From assembly GCF_020539485.1 (NCBI RefSeq), contig NZ_JACDXU010000002.1, positions 682,001 through 746,000 of the forward strand: a stretch of DNA of 64,000 nucleotides. The letters are read 5' to 3'. This stretch comes from Fulverythrobacter ferritrahens. GTDB taxonomy: Bacteria; Pseudomonadota; Alphaproteobacteria; Sphingomonadales; Sphingomonadaceae. Every line of letters starts with the position of its first letter. Within the stretch, counting starts at the first letter, position 1. The notes beneath the pieces were generated by a model. That model worked only from the letters and a program-made list of their open reading frames with translations, had not been told where the DNA came from and made no database searches. The translations under genes and the position numbers were made by a program. This document shows positions 18,419 to 26,203 of this stretch, piece by piece.

Positions 18419-19498
18419 TTACTCTGCGGAGGCCTCGTCAGCCTTCTGGGCTGCGTCAGTGCCACGCGTTGCGCGCGATGCGTTGATGTAGTTGCGGACC
18501 TGCACGTTGCCTTCATGGCAGGCATATTCGAAGAAGGCGTAATCGTCGTTACGCGTCCAGTCGAGGCGCGCAGTCCAGGGCTTGGTCCACACCTTCGGAT
18601 CCGAATAGGTCAGTTCGTAGATGATGTGATCCTTGCCGGTCATCGTCAGGCGTTCCACGACCTTGGCTTCTTCGCTGGTCGGGATGACGTTGTTCGGCGG
18701 CACGCCCATGGTGGCCATGTTGAGCGGCGAGGCGCCCGGCTGGATATTGGTCGTCTCGATCACCAGGGTGTTGCCTTCCCAGTGGCCGATGCTGTCGCCC
18801 ATCCATTCCTTCACGCGGCTGTCATTGTGGCCCTTCTTGCCGATCGGGATAATGCGTGCATCGTGGATCATCTCGAGGCTGATCACCACAAAGCCCGGCG
18901 CCTGATGGATGCGGATGCCGTTATTGTAGCGGAAGGGGAACATGGAGGCGGGGAAGCCGCGCGTCACGCAGCGGTCCCAGCTGTCGAAATCCGTTACCCA
19001 GTCATAGGTCTGGCCGGCGACCCAGCTCGAACGGCCGATCTTGATCATGTTCTTCGCATAATCGGTGAATTCCGGCAGCTTGCCGTCCACCGGATCGATC
19101 AGCAGCGAGGTGCGGCGGCCCGAAGCGTCGGATTCCACCCAGTGCCCCATGCCCATCTTGCCGGATTCTTCCTCGGCCTTGTAGGCTTCGGTCGAACGGT
19201 CCGCCTGTTCCTGACGCTGGGCGAATTCCTCGTCCGTCAGCCAGAAGCGGTTGCCGTACTGCGGCGTACGGGTGAAGAAGATGCTGGCGATGTTGTCGAT
19301 CGGCCAGGTGCCGCGCAGGTCTGGATCGCCCCAGGCGGTCTTGGCCGGCTGATAGTCGGTCGGCACCGGCGGCATGGTGGTCAGGTCTGCGGGCACGGGC
19401 TGTGCCTGCACGGCGCTGAAGCCGATACCGGCAAGGGCCACCACAGCCAGCGAGGCGGAAGCCATCGCGGTGCGGATCTTGGAAACTTTACTGCTCAT
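18419..19498 (-). CDS. secreted protein of unknown function, tandem paralogue 2
   Basis: A 359-residue exported protein, paralogous to both flanking genes. A signal peptide ends near VQAQ. Shared blocks are DYQPAKTAWGDPDLRGTWPI, RTSLLIDPVDGKLP, WDRCVTRGFPASMFPF, MGDSIGHWEGNTLVIETTN, FTxP-like WTKPWTARLDW and FEYACHEGNVQVRNY. It carries a MIHDARIIPIGKKG stretch where the neighbours have MVHETRxxYTDG, so the central loop differs. The start ATG overlaps the previous gene's stop by 4 bases. Function unknown; tight operon placement with a PQQ dehydrogenase and esterase implies a periplasmic role in the same pathway. Confidence 0.82.
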   Translation of the reverse strand: MSSKVSKIRTAMASASLAVVALAGIGFSAVQAQPVPADLTTMPPVPTDYQPAKTAWGDPDLRGTWPIDNIASIFFTRTPQYGNRFWLTDEEFAQRQEQADRSTEAYKAEEESGKMGMGHWVESDASGRRTSLLIDPVDGKLPEFTDYAKNMIKIGRSSWVAGQTYDWVTDFDSWDRCVTRGFPASMFPFRYNNGIRIHQAPGFVVISLEMIHDARIIPIGKKGHNDSRVKEWMGDSIGHWEGNTLVIETTNIQPGASPLNMATMGVPPNNVIPTSEEAKVVERLTMTGKDHIIYELTYSDPKVWTKPWTARLDWTRNDDYAFFEYACHEGNVQVRNYINASRATRGTDAAQKADEASAE

Positions 19499-20532
19499 TG
19501 GGCACCCTCCTGTTTCTCTGCGCGTTCGGCCCGGGACGAACTGATATAGCCACGGACCTGCACATTGCCTTCGTGACAGGCATATTCGAAGAACTGATAA
19601 TCGTCATTGCGCCGCCAATCGAGCCGCGCGCTCCAGGGCGCGGTGAAGATCGTGGGGTCATTCCACGTCACATCATACACGATCGTGTCGGGGCCGGTCA
19701 TGGTGAAGCGCTCGGTCATCTTCGCTTCGGTGCTCACCGGCGTGTCGTTCTCGGGCGGGGCGCCCCAGGTGCCGACATTGGTGGCCGAAGGGCCGGGCGT
19801 GAAATTGGTGGTTTCGACGACCAGCGTGTTGCCATCTTCCCAATGGCCGCGGCTTTCACCCATCCAGTTGCCGATCTTGGGCGAGATCGAGGGACGGCCA
19901 TCGGTGTAGACGATGCGGGTTTCGTGCACCATCTCCAGCTGGATCGCCACCAGGCCGGGGGCCTGCCACAGGCGGATGCCGTTATTGTAATTGATGGTGA
20001 ACATCGAGGCAGGCAGGCCGCGCGTGATGCAGCGGTCCCAGCTGTCGAAATCCGTTACCCAGTCGAAGCTCTGGCCCTGGCGATAGCTGGAGCGCATCAG
20101 CTTGGAGCGGCGCTCGCCCTCGGCGGTCTTCGCGGGGAGGCGACCGTTGGCGGGGTCGATCAGGAAGGACGTGCGGCGGTTGGCCGTACCCACTTCCATC
20201 CATGCGCCCATGCCGAGCGTGTTGGTCTGGATTTCCTTGTCGTAACCGCCGGCCATCGCCGTCATGCGCGCGTTGCGCTGGGCGAATTCCTCATCCGTCA
20301 GATAATAACGGTTGCCCTGTTCGGGCGTGCGCTGGAACGGAGTGACGTTAAGATGGTCGATCGGCCAGCTGCCGCGCAGGTCGGGATCGCCCCACGGCGT
20401 CGTCTTCGGCTTGTAGTCCTTGGGGACTGCCGGGATGGTGACGAGATCCTGCTCCTCGGCGCCGACGGATGCGGCGGCGCCGAGAGCGGCCATGACGGCC
20501 GCCGAAGCAAGAATGAGGCTGCGCAGGCGCAT
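19495..20532 (-). CDS. secreted protein of unknown function, tandem paralogue 1
   Basis: A 345-residue exported protein, first of three tandem paralogues after the PQQ dehydrogenase. The signal peptide ends near VGAE. It keeps all family blocks: DYKPKTTPWGDPDLRGSWPI, RTSFLIDPANGRLP, WDRCITRGLPASMF, MGESRGHWEDGNTL, FTAPWSARLDWRRND and FEYACHEGNVQVRGY. It is closest by eye to paralogue 3. It overlaps the PQQ dehydrogenase stop by one base (TGATG). The conserved acidic, aromatic and Cys residues are spread over the whole length, which fits one large domain, but no catalytic motif I know is present. Confidence 0.82.
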   Translation of the reverse strand: MRLRSLILASAAVMAALGAAASVGAEEQDLVTIPAVPKDYKPKTTPWGDPDLRGSWPIDHLNVTPFQRTPEQGNRYYLTDEEFAQRNARMTAMAGGYDKEIQTNTLGMGAWMEVGTANRRTSFLIDPANGRLPAKTAEGERRSKLMRSSYRQGQSFDWVTDFDSWDRCITRGLPASMFTINYNNGIRLWQAPGLVAIQLEMVHETRIVYTDGRPSISPKIGNWMGESRGHWEDGNTLVVETTNFTPGPSATNVGTWGAPPENDTPVSTEAKMTERFTMTGPDTIVYDVTWNDPTIFTAPWSARLDWRRNDDYQFFEYACHEGNVQVRGYISSSRAERAEKQEGAQ

Positions 20533-22481
20533 CAGTTGCTTCCGCTCGAGCCTGCCTGGGGCAGCGCGAAGGCCATGTACTGGCTCGGCCCCGGAGGGGT
20601 CTGGCCCAGCTGCGGTGCGAAAAGCCCGTCACCGCCCACGGCGATCACCAGATACTGGCGGCCATTGGCTTCATAAACGGCGGGTACGCCTTCCGAGGCT
20701 GCCGGAAGTTCGAATTCCCACAGCACCTTGCCGTTATCGGCGTCACGCGCGCGGATTTTGCGGTCCGATGAAGTGCCGACGAAGACGATGCCGCCCGCCG
20801 TTGCTACCGGGCCGCCGCGCGGGGCGGTGCTGCCGGTGTTCTTGATGTTCATCTTCGCCAGCTCGGTCACTTCACCATTGGGAAGTTCCCAGATCTTCTT
20901 GCCGCTGTTCATGTCGTAAGCGGTGATCAGCGACCAGGGCGGATTGATCGCCGGAAGGCCGTTGGACTGAAGCATGAAGTTCACGCCCGACTTGTAAGGC
21001 TGCACATCGCCGCCGCCATTAGGCATGGCTGCCAGCGCTTCAGGCCGCTTGTCAAGATTCAGCTTGTCGAACGTCGGCATCTGCTTGGAGACGACGAAGA
21101 AACGGTTGTTCTTCGGGTCGACCGCAGAGCTGCCCCAGTTCGCGCCGCCATTGTGGCCGGGCGCGGAAATGGAACCCTGAACGCTGGGCGGCGTGTAGAG
21201 ACCTTCGTTGCGCGCCGTCTTGAACAGTTCGCGCAGCTTCACCTTGTCCTCTTCCGGAATATACGGATTGATGTCCGCCTCGGTGAAGGACTGGCGTGCG
21301 AAGGGTTCAGGCCAGGTGGGGAAGGGCTGGGTCGGCCAGGCCTTTTCGCCCGGCACGTCCGATGCGGGAACGGGGCGTTCCTCGATCGGCCAGATCGGTT
21401 CGCCGGTGAGGCGATTGAAAGTGAAGATCAGGCCCATTTTGGTAGCCAGGATCACCGCAGGGATGTCCTTGCCGTCCTTCTTGATGGTCAGCAGCTTCGG
21501 CGCCTGAGGATTGTCGAAATCCCACAGATCGTGATGGATGACCTGATAGTGCCAGATGCGCTTGCCCGTCTGCGCATCGAGCGCGACGATCGAGTTGGCG
21601 AAGAGGTTCTGCCCTTCGCGGTTGCCGCCGTAGAAGTCATAGCGGGCAGTGCCGGTGGGGATATAGATGATCCCCGTTTCCGGATCGACGGTGGATTCCG
21701 ACCAGTTATGGACGCCGCCGAACTTCTCGTGGTCCTTCTCAGGCCAGGTTTCGTAACCGAACTCGCCCTTCTTGGGGACGGTGTGGAACTTCCACTTCAG
21801 CTTGCCGGTGCGCACGTCATAGGCGTGGATGTCAGCCGGGGCGGAGGCATAATCATAGGCGCCGGCCGGCAGCGACATGATGATCGTATCCTTGTAGATA
21901 CGGCCCGGATTATCGGTCTGCAGCGGGCGCAGCTGGCTGATGTCGACATCCAGCCCCTTGCGCAGGTCCACGCCGCCCTTTTCGCCGAAAGTGGCAATCG
22001 GATCGCCATTTTCGGCCGAGACCGCGGTCAGCATCCCGTCCATCATGAAGAACAGGCGGCGGTCCTTGCCGTCCTTGCTCTCCCAGTAATTCATGCCGCG
22101 GCCGGCCACGCGGCCGCTATATTTACGCTTCCACAGTTCCTTGCCCGTGGCGGGGTCAAGCGCGGCCAGCGCATTGTCGGGCGTGAGGATGTAGAGCTTG
22201 CCGTGTACGATCACGGGATTGAAATGCGGGGGTTGCCCTTCGCCGGTCTTGTAGGACCATGCCAGCTGCAGTTGCGCGACGTTGGACTTGTTGACCTGGT
22301 CCAGCGCCGAATATTGCGACGATTCGCTGCCGCCGAGATAGGAATCCCAGCCGGCGAGATCGAAGGTTTCACCCGGCGTCTTGGCCTGTACGGCATTTGC
22401 CGAAACGAGGCTCAACGCTGCGGCGGCGAGGCAGAATGCCACGCGGCGGCTGCGCGCGCGAACTTCACGATGCTGGTGCAC
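20532..22481 (-). CDS. PQQ-dependent quinoprotein dehydrogenase (2 of 3)
   Basis: A 649-residue periplasmic quinoprotein. The start is taken as GTG at 22481, where GGGAG lies 11 bases upstream; GTG at 22493 is in frame but its ribosome site would be only one base away. A signal peptide ends near VQAK. Blade motifs ALDPATGKELW, ALDAQTGKRIW and AYDMNSGKKIW are visible, with the family block HHDLWDFDNP and the C-terminal GGIVFVGTSSDRKIRA repeat. No CxxCH is present. It opens the leftward operon of three secreted unknowns and an esterase ending at 15715. A PQQ alcohol or sugar dehydrogenase is certain in fold; the substrate is unknown. Confidence 0.9.
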   Translation of the reverse strand: MHQHREVRARSRRVAFCLAAAALSLVSANAVQAKTPGETFDLAGWDSYLGGSESSQYSALDQVNKSNVAQLQLAWSYKTGEGQPPHFNPVIVHGKLYILTPDNALAALDPATGKELWKRKYSGRVAGRGMNYWESKDGKDRRLFFMMDGMLTAVSAENGDPIATFGEKGGVDLRKGLDVDISQLRPLQTDNPGRIYKDTIIMSLPAGAYDYASAPADIHAYDVRTGKLKWKFHTVPKKGEFGYETWPEKDHEKFGGVHNWSESTVDPETGIIYIPTGTARYDFYGGNREGQNLFANSIVALDAQTGKRIWHYQVIHHDLWDFDNPQAPKLLTIKKDGKDIPAVILATKMGLIFTFNRLTGEPIWPIEERPVPASDVPGEKAWPTQPFPTWPEPFARQSFTEADINPYIPEEDKVKLRELFKTARNEGLYTPPSVQGSISAPGHNGGANWGSSAVDPKNNRFFVVSKQMPTFDKLNLDKRPEALAAMPNGGGDVQPYKSGVNFMLQSNGLPAINPPWSLITAYDMNSGKKIWELPNGEVTELAKMNIKNTGSTAPRGGPVATAGGIVFVGTSSDRKIRARDADNGKVLWEFELPAASEGVPAVYEANGRQYLVIAVGGDGLFAPQLGQTPPGPSQYMAFALPQAGSSGSN

Positions 22482-22688
22482 TAGGCCAAACACTCCCGAC
22501 TTCCCTGTTGCCTTATATGTCTGCGGCCGTTCCCACAGGCATGGGCCGACGGCAAAAGCCTATACGAGATCACGCGGAGGCAACAAGGCGGAAAATACCG
22601 TTTCGTTGACAAAATCCGACGCGCGGCCGCAACGCATTCACTCGCTTCCGGTTCCCTGCCGAAGCCATGATTTTTGCGTATGGCGGGC

Positions 22689-23288
22689 TTAGTCGCCTGT
22701 GGGGATCGGTCGCTTGTGTTCGCCGGTTTCGTCAAAGAGCGTCGATTCTGTAAAACCGCCCGTTGCTTCGAGGACCAGAGTGACATTGTCCATGGACTGG
22801 TTCTGCCAATACCAGCCGTGAATGCCGCTGAAGGGCGCGACATAGCTGCCTTGCATTTCGCTGGCATCGGCCACGCTGTAGCTTTCGGTCAAGGCCGTGC
22901 CGCCATCGAAGGGATGCGAATGCATATCGTAATGGACCGGCCCGGTGGTCTTCCAGTGGAACAGCATCGCTGAGCCCTTATCCATCGTATATTTGAATTC
23001 GATGGACTTGAACGGGCCAAGCTCGAATTCCCAGCGATCCTTCCGGACCGGGGCATTGGAAAGTGAAACCACTTGCCCCTTGCGCAGGGCGCCCCGCTGC
23101 AGTTCGGTCATCTCGCCCGATGCGGCAAGTTCGGTCAGGCCCATAGCCGCGCCTGCGCCGGTAGGATCGATCCCGTATTCGGCGGGTAGAACGAACAGTG
23201 CCAGAATGGCTGCCGCAGCGCCCGTCGCCAGCACCGTGCCCGTTACGAGCCTGCGAGTGGTGGGGGTTTGTGAAGGTGCCTGGGTCAT
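22689..23288 (-). CDS. single-span membrane-anchored protein next to HupE
   Basis: A 199-residue protein with one N-terminal membrane helix (about 13-35) and a periplasmic domain. I do not recognise a catalytic motif. The domain is beta-rich, with WKTTGPVHYDMHSHPF (about 113) containing closely spaced His and Asp residues, and GIHGWYWQNQ. These clustered His residues could bind a metal, which is inference. It overlaps the HupE/UreJ gene by 4 bases and is third in an operon with a cytochrome c'-like lipoprotein. Such anchored proteins are often seen beside HupE-like genes, but their role is not established to my knowledge. Confidence 0.75.
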   Translation of the reverse strand: MTQAPSQTPTTRRLVTGTVLATGAAAAILALFVLPAEYGIDPTGAGAAMGLTELAASGEMTELQRGALRKGQVVSLSNAPVRKDRWEFELGPFKSIEFKYTMDKGSAMLFHWKTTGPVHYDMHSHPFDGGTALTESYSVADASEMQGSYVAPFSGIHGWYWQNQSMDNVTLVLEATGGFTESTLFDETGEHKRPIPTGD

Positions 23289-23977
23289 GATGCGAAATAT
23301 CCCGTGAACTGGTATCCGGCCAGCACGAGGCCGGCCGTCATCAGCAGCACATTGGCTGCGAAGGCCGCCTTCCCGAAGGAAGCCTTGCGGCGCCAGAGAT
23401 TGAGCAGGGTGACGATCACGGCCAGCACGATCACCTGCCCTGCCTCGACCCCCAGATTGAAACCGATGAGGTTGACCAGCAGCCCGTTAGGCGAAACGGC
23501 CAGGTCCATCAGCTTGGTCGCCAGGCCCAGCCCGTGCGCCAGCCCGAAGGCCAGCACCGCAAGGCGAGGATCGAAGGTGAAGCCGATCTTGCGGAAACCC
23601 CCCATATTCTCGAACGCCTTGTAGGCCACCGAGATGCCGATGATCGCATCGACTATGTGCGAATTGGCTCCCGTGCCCAGCAGTACCCCGCCCATCAATG
23701 TGAGCGAATGGCCGATGGTAAACATCGAGACGTAGAGCACCACGTCCTTCAGCCGATGGAGGAAGAACACTACCCCGATCAGATAGAGCACATGGTCGAT
23801 CCCGGTGACCATGTGCTTCGCGCCCAGATAGAAGAACGGCAGGAAGGCAGGCCCGTCGATCCCCTCCACAAAGGCGCGGTTGGCCTGGCTGATGTCATGG
23901 GCGTAGGCGGCTGCCGGCAGCAACACCAGTGCCGCCAGCGCCAGCAGCGCCATATTGCGATTGGCTGTAGCGATCAC
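23285..23977 (-). CDS. HupE/UreJ family membrane protein
   Basis: A 230-residue membrane protein of the HupE/UreJ class, related to nickel/cobalt permeases. It has a signal or first helix (1-25, cleaved near AYAHD) and six further helices. The family blocks are GAKHMVTGIDHVLYL (about 52) with His and Asp that may bind metal, FTIGHSLTL (about 86) and FGLAHGLGLA (about 143). No hydrogenase or urease genes are in the window, so metal delivery to such enzymes is not supported. It lies between a cytochrome c'-like lipoprotein and an anchored protein, in a compact operon, so it may supply a metal to periplasmic proteins here. Confidence 0.88.
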   Translation of the reverse strand: MIATANRNMALLALAALVLLPAAAYAHDISQANRAFVEGIDGPAFLPFFYLGAKHMVTGIDHVLYLIGVVFFLHRLKDVVLYVSMFTIGHSLTLMGGVLLGTGANSHIVDAIIGISVAYKAFENMGGFRKIGFTFDPRLAVLAFGLAHGLGLATKLMDLAVSPNGLLVNLIGFNLGVEAGQVIVLAVIVTLLNLWRRKASFGKAAFAANVLLMTAGLVLAGYQFTGYFAS

Positions 23978-23983
23978 GCCAGT

Positions 23984-24460
23984 TTATCCGGCTGCTGCCG
24001 CGCCTTCGCCCTCGGCAGGAGGGGCTTCGCTTTGCGGATAGGCCTGATGGCAGGCAGTGCAGACGTCATAGATCGTGCCGCCCACTTCAAACACCTTGTC
24101 CGGGTTCTTGTCCGCTGCGGCCTTTTCGGCGACCTTGCTGACGTCGATCAGGCCCTGCGAAAGTCTGATCCACGCTTCGCCGCGATCCTTCGAATATTCC
24201 GGCTCCATCATCTTCTTGCCCAGCTCGCCCAGCTTGGTGGCGGCATCGCGGGCTTTCTGCCAGCCTTCTTCCGTGGTGGGCGTGAGGTCGGTTATGCCGT
24301 TCTCGTCGCTCACCGCGCCGGCCGAGCCCCAGTAGATTTCAGCGGTCGGCTGGACCTCATTCTTCATGAGGTCGCGCACGGATGCCATTTCGGGCTGCTT
24401 TTCTCCGCAGCCTGCCAGCAGCGCCAGCCCGGCCAGTGCAACGATGGTATTCCTGATCAT
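23984..24460 (-). CDS. cytochrome c'-like haem lipoprotein
   Basis: A 158-residue lipoprotein (LLAGC lipobox, Cys near 18) with a single haem-binding CTACH close to the C-terminus (about 138), the arrangement of class II (cytochrome c' or c556) four-helix proteins. It would be anchored in a membrane facing the periplasm. GGGGAGAA precedes the ATG at 24460. It is the first gene of a leftward operon with HupE/UreJ and an anchored protein. Class II cytochromes carry electrons or bind small gases; the neighbouring PQQ dehydrogenases without haem domains make an electron acceptor role possible but unproven. Confidence 0.83.
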   Translation of the reverse strand: MIRNTIVALAGLALLAGCGEKQPEMASVRDLMKNEVQPTAEIYWGSAGAVSDENGITDLTPTTEEGWQKARDAATKLGELGKKMMEPEYSKDRGEAWIRLSQGLIDVSKVAEKAAADKNPDKVFEVGGTIYDVCTACHQAYPQSEAPPAEGEGAAAAG

Positions 24461-24685
24461 GTTCTTCTCCCCTGATAAGGGTATGTACCCGTCTCATTCT
24501 TCGCCGCGCAAGCTTGCATTATCCTGACAAAATGCCAATCCTGCTGTTAAGCGCCGGTCAATCTGGAATCGTCAATTGATGATTTTGTCCGGCTTTGCTT
24601 GACACGCAACTCCGTTGGAATAGTGGGGCACATCCGCTCAGAAGGCGGCTTTCTATACCTGCGCAATAGATTGGGATCGGAAGAC

Positions 24686-25054
24686 ATGGGTGACAAAGTT
24701 TCGAATCGCAAGCTCGCCGGAATGGGCCTGGCATCGCTTGCGCTGGCTGCGGTGGCGGTTTCGGGCACGATGCTGACCGGCGGTCAGGCGAAGGCTGCTG
24801 ACGAAACTGGCGCGGTGGCTGAAAAGGGTCGCGCGCTTTTCAGCGACTGGTCGTGCGGCAGCTGTCATGAACTGAAGGATGCCGGCGGCACGGGTCATGT
24901 CGGGCCCAAGCTGGACGGTGCGAAGCTGAGCAAGGAATTCGTCCTGGGTCGCATCACCAACGGGCAGGGGGCAATGCCCAGCTTCGGCGGGATGCTGACC
25001 GACGAGGAAATCGACCAGTTGTCCGCCTATATCGCCGATGAATCGAACAAGTGA
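24686..25054 (+). CDS. secreted class I cytochrome c
   Basis: A 122-residue mono-haem cytochrome. The start is set at 24686 (MGDKVSNRK), after a GGATCGGAAG stretch; an upstream in-frame start is unlikely because the signal peptide begins here. A signal peptide or anchor covers about 9-35, ending near AKA. The haem site is CGSCH, and the axial Met is probably in AMPSFGGML near the C-terminus. It is transcribed rightward alone, opposite to the haem lipoprotein operon. A TTGACA box lies at 24599-24604, without a clear -10. It is a plausible soluble electron acceptor for the three PQQ enzymes of the region. Confidence 0.88.
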   Translation: MGDKVSNRKLAGMGLASLALAAVAVSGTMLTGGQAKAADETGAVAEKGRALFSDWSCGSCHELKDAGGTGHVGPKLDGAKLSKEFVLGRITNGQGAMPSFGGMLTDEEIDQLSAYIADESNK

Positions 25055-25110
25055 GCATATGGGGAGGCAGGTGCCGCGGCGCCTGCCTCTTTTCGGGCTC
25101 CCTGCTAAAA

Positions 25111-25136
25111 AAAGCCCCGCCATTGGCGGGGCTTTT
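25111..25136. terminator. bidirectional intrinsic terminator
   Basis: Stem AAAGCCCCGCC (25111-25121) and GGCGGGGCTTT (25125-25135) with a 3-base loop. It gives TTTT on the plus strand and a seven-T run on the minus strand, so it serves both the cytochrome c gene and the convergent VOC gene. Confidence 0.9.
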
Positions 25137-25157
25137 GCGTTTCCGGTCCGGCGCGGA

Positions 25158-26168
25158 TCAGTTCTTGCCCCGGGCCGTCCGCGAATTAGGGCCGACCTGG
25201 GCATAGTAGTTAGTCACACCATCCGGATCGTTGAGCCAGACGGTGATGAGATCGAAGCCGTTGAGCTTGTTGAGGGGGGTTTCCACCGCAATGCCGCGTG
25301 CCTTTGCCTTGGCATCGGCCATGGGGGAATCCTTCACTACATATTGAATGCCCGCGCTGCCATTATCCTGCGGCAGGTTGTCGCCCGCGTGATAAAGGTA
25401 CAGCGTCGTCTCCCCATTGCGATAGGGATAGAGCGTCAGCCCCAGCAGCTTGTCGGTAACTGGCGGTAGCTCGTCCAGCCCGACGAATTCGCGATAGAAG
25501 GCGCGGCTCTTCTCCAGATTCGAGACGCTGATGCCCACGCCGACCCCATCGTTGGAGCTATCCTTGGCGCCGGGGCGGATCACGATCTGGATCGGGAACT
25601 CGCCCGGATCCTTCACCAGCGCAGCCTCTGTGCCGTTGCCCTGATCGACGAAGTGCGGGGCGGGGAGCCCGGCGGCCTTGAAGCGATCGATTACGGTCTG
25701 CCTGTCGGGGTAGCTGAGCGCGAAGTAACGGATGCCGGTGCCGCCCTTCACGCCGCCTTCCAGATTATATTTCCGATTGCCCTGCTGGCCTGCCGAAAGC
25801 TTGATCTGGGCTTTGCCGACACCGGTGAGGATCATCTGCTGTGTGGACGTGAGCTGGATCGGGCTGAGCGAGCGCAGGGCCAGCGCATCGACGTAGAATT
25901 TCTGCATTTCTTCCGTCTTGCCGCGCGGGAAGCGGCGGAACACGTTCATCGCGTCCATCGCCATCAGCTCACGGGTGGAGCTCATCAACTGTTCCTGCGT
26001 CAGCTCGCCCGGCTTGTAGGCGAGATCGGCATTGACGTTCATCAGTGCCCCTTCCGGGGTGGTGACAGTCCTGTTGGCAGGTGCGGGATCACCGCTTTGC
26101 GCAAAAGCCGCGCAGCCGGCGATGGCGAACATGCCCGCCGCAAGGGCGAAGGCGGATTTCCTGATCAT
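25158..26168 (-). CDS. secreted protein with VOC (glyoxalase/dioxygenase) fold
   Basis: A 336-residue exported protein with two VOC-type modules. The start is set at 26168, where GGAGAG lies 6 bases upstream. A signal peptide ends near AFAQ. After a helical N-terminal part (about 35-100) the first module (about 85-200) contains KFYVDALALRS; the second (about 205-335) contains VSNLEKSRAFYREFVGL and ends with FDLITVWLNDPDGVTNYY, the usual closing strand. Metal ligands cannot be assigned with certainty. It lies 35 bases after a PQQ dehydrogenase gene, a leftward two-gene operon. A secreted VOC protein is unusual; it could be an isomerase, lyase or binding protein. Confidence 0.78.
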   Translation of the reverse strand: MIRKSAFALAAGMFAIAGCAAFAQSGDPAPANRTVTTPEGALMNVNADLAYKPGELTQEQLMSSTRELMAMDAMNVFRRFPRGKTEEMQKFYVDALALRSLSPIQLTSTQQMILTGVGKAQIKLSAGQQGNRKYNLEGGVKGGTGIRYFALSYPDRQTVIDRFKAAGLPAPHFVDQGNGTEAALVKDPGEFPIQIVIRPGAKDSSNDGVGVGISVSNLEKSRAFYREFVGLDELPPVTDKLLGLTLYPYRNGETTLYLYHAGDNLPQDNGSAGIQYVVKDSPMADAKAKARGIAVETPLNKLNGFDLITVWLNDPDGVTNYYAQVGPNSRTARGKN

Positions 26169-26203
26169 TCTGGCCTCTCCAATTCTCGTCTTTCCTGTTG
26201 AAT

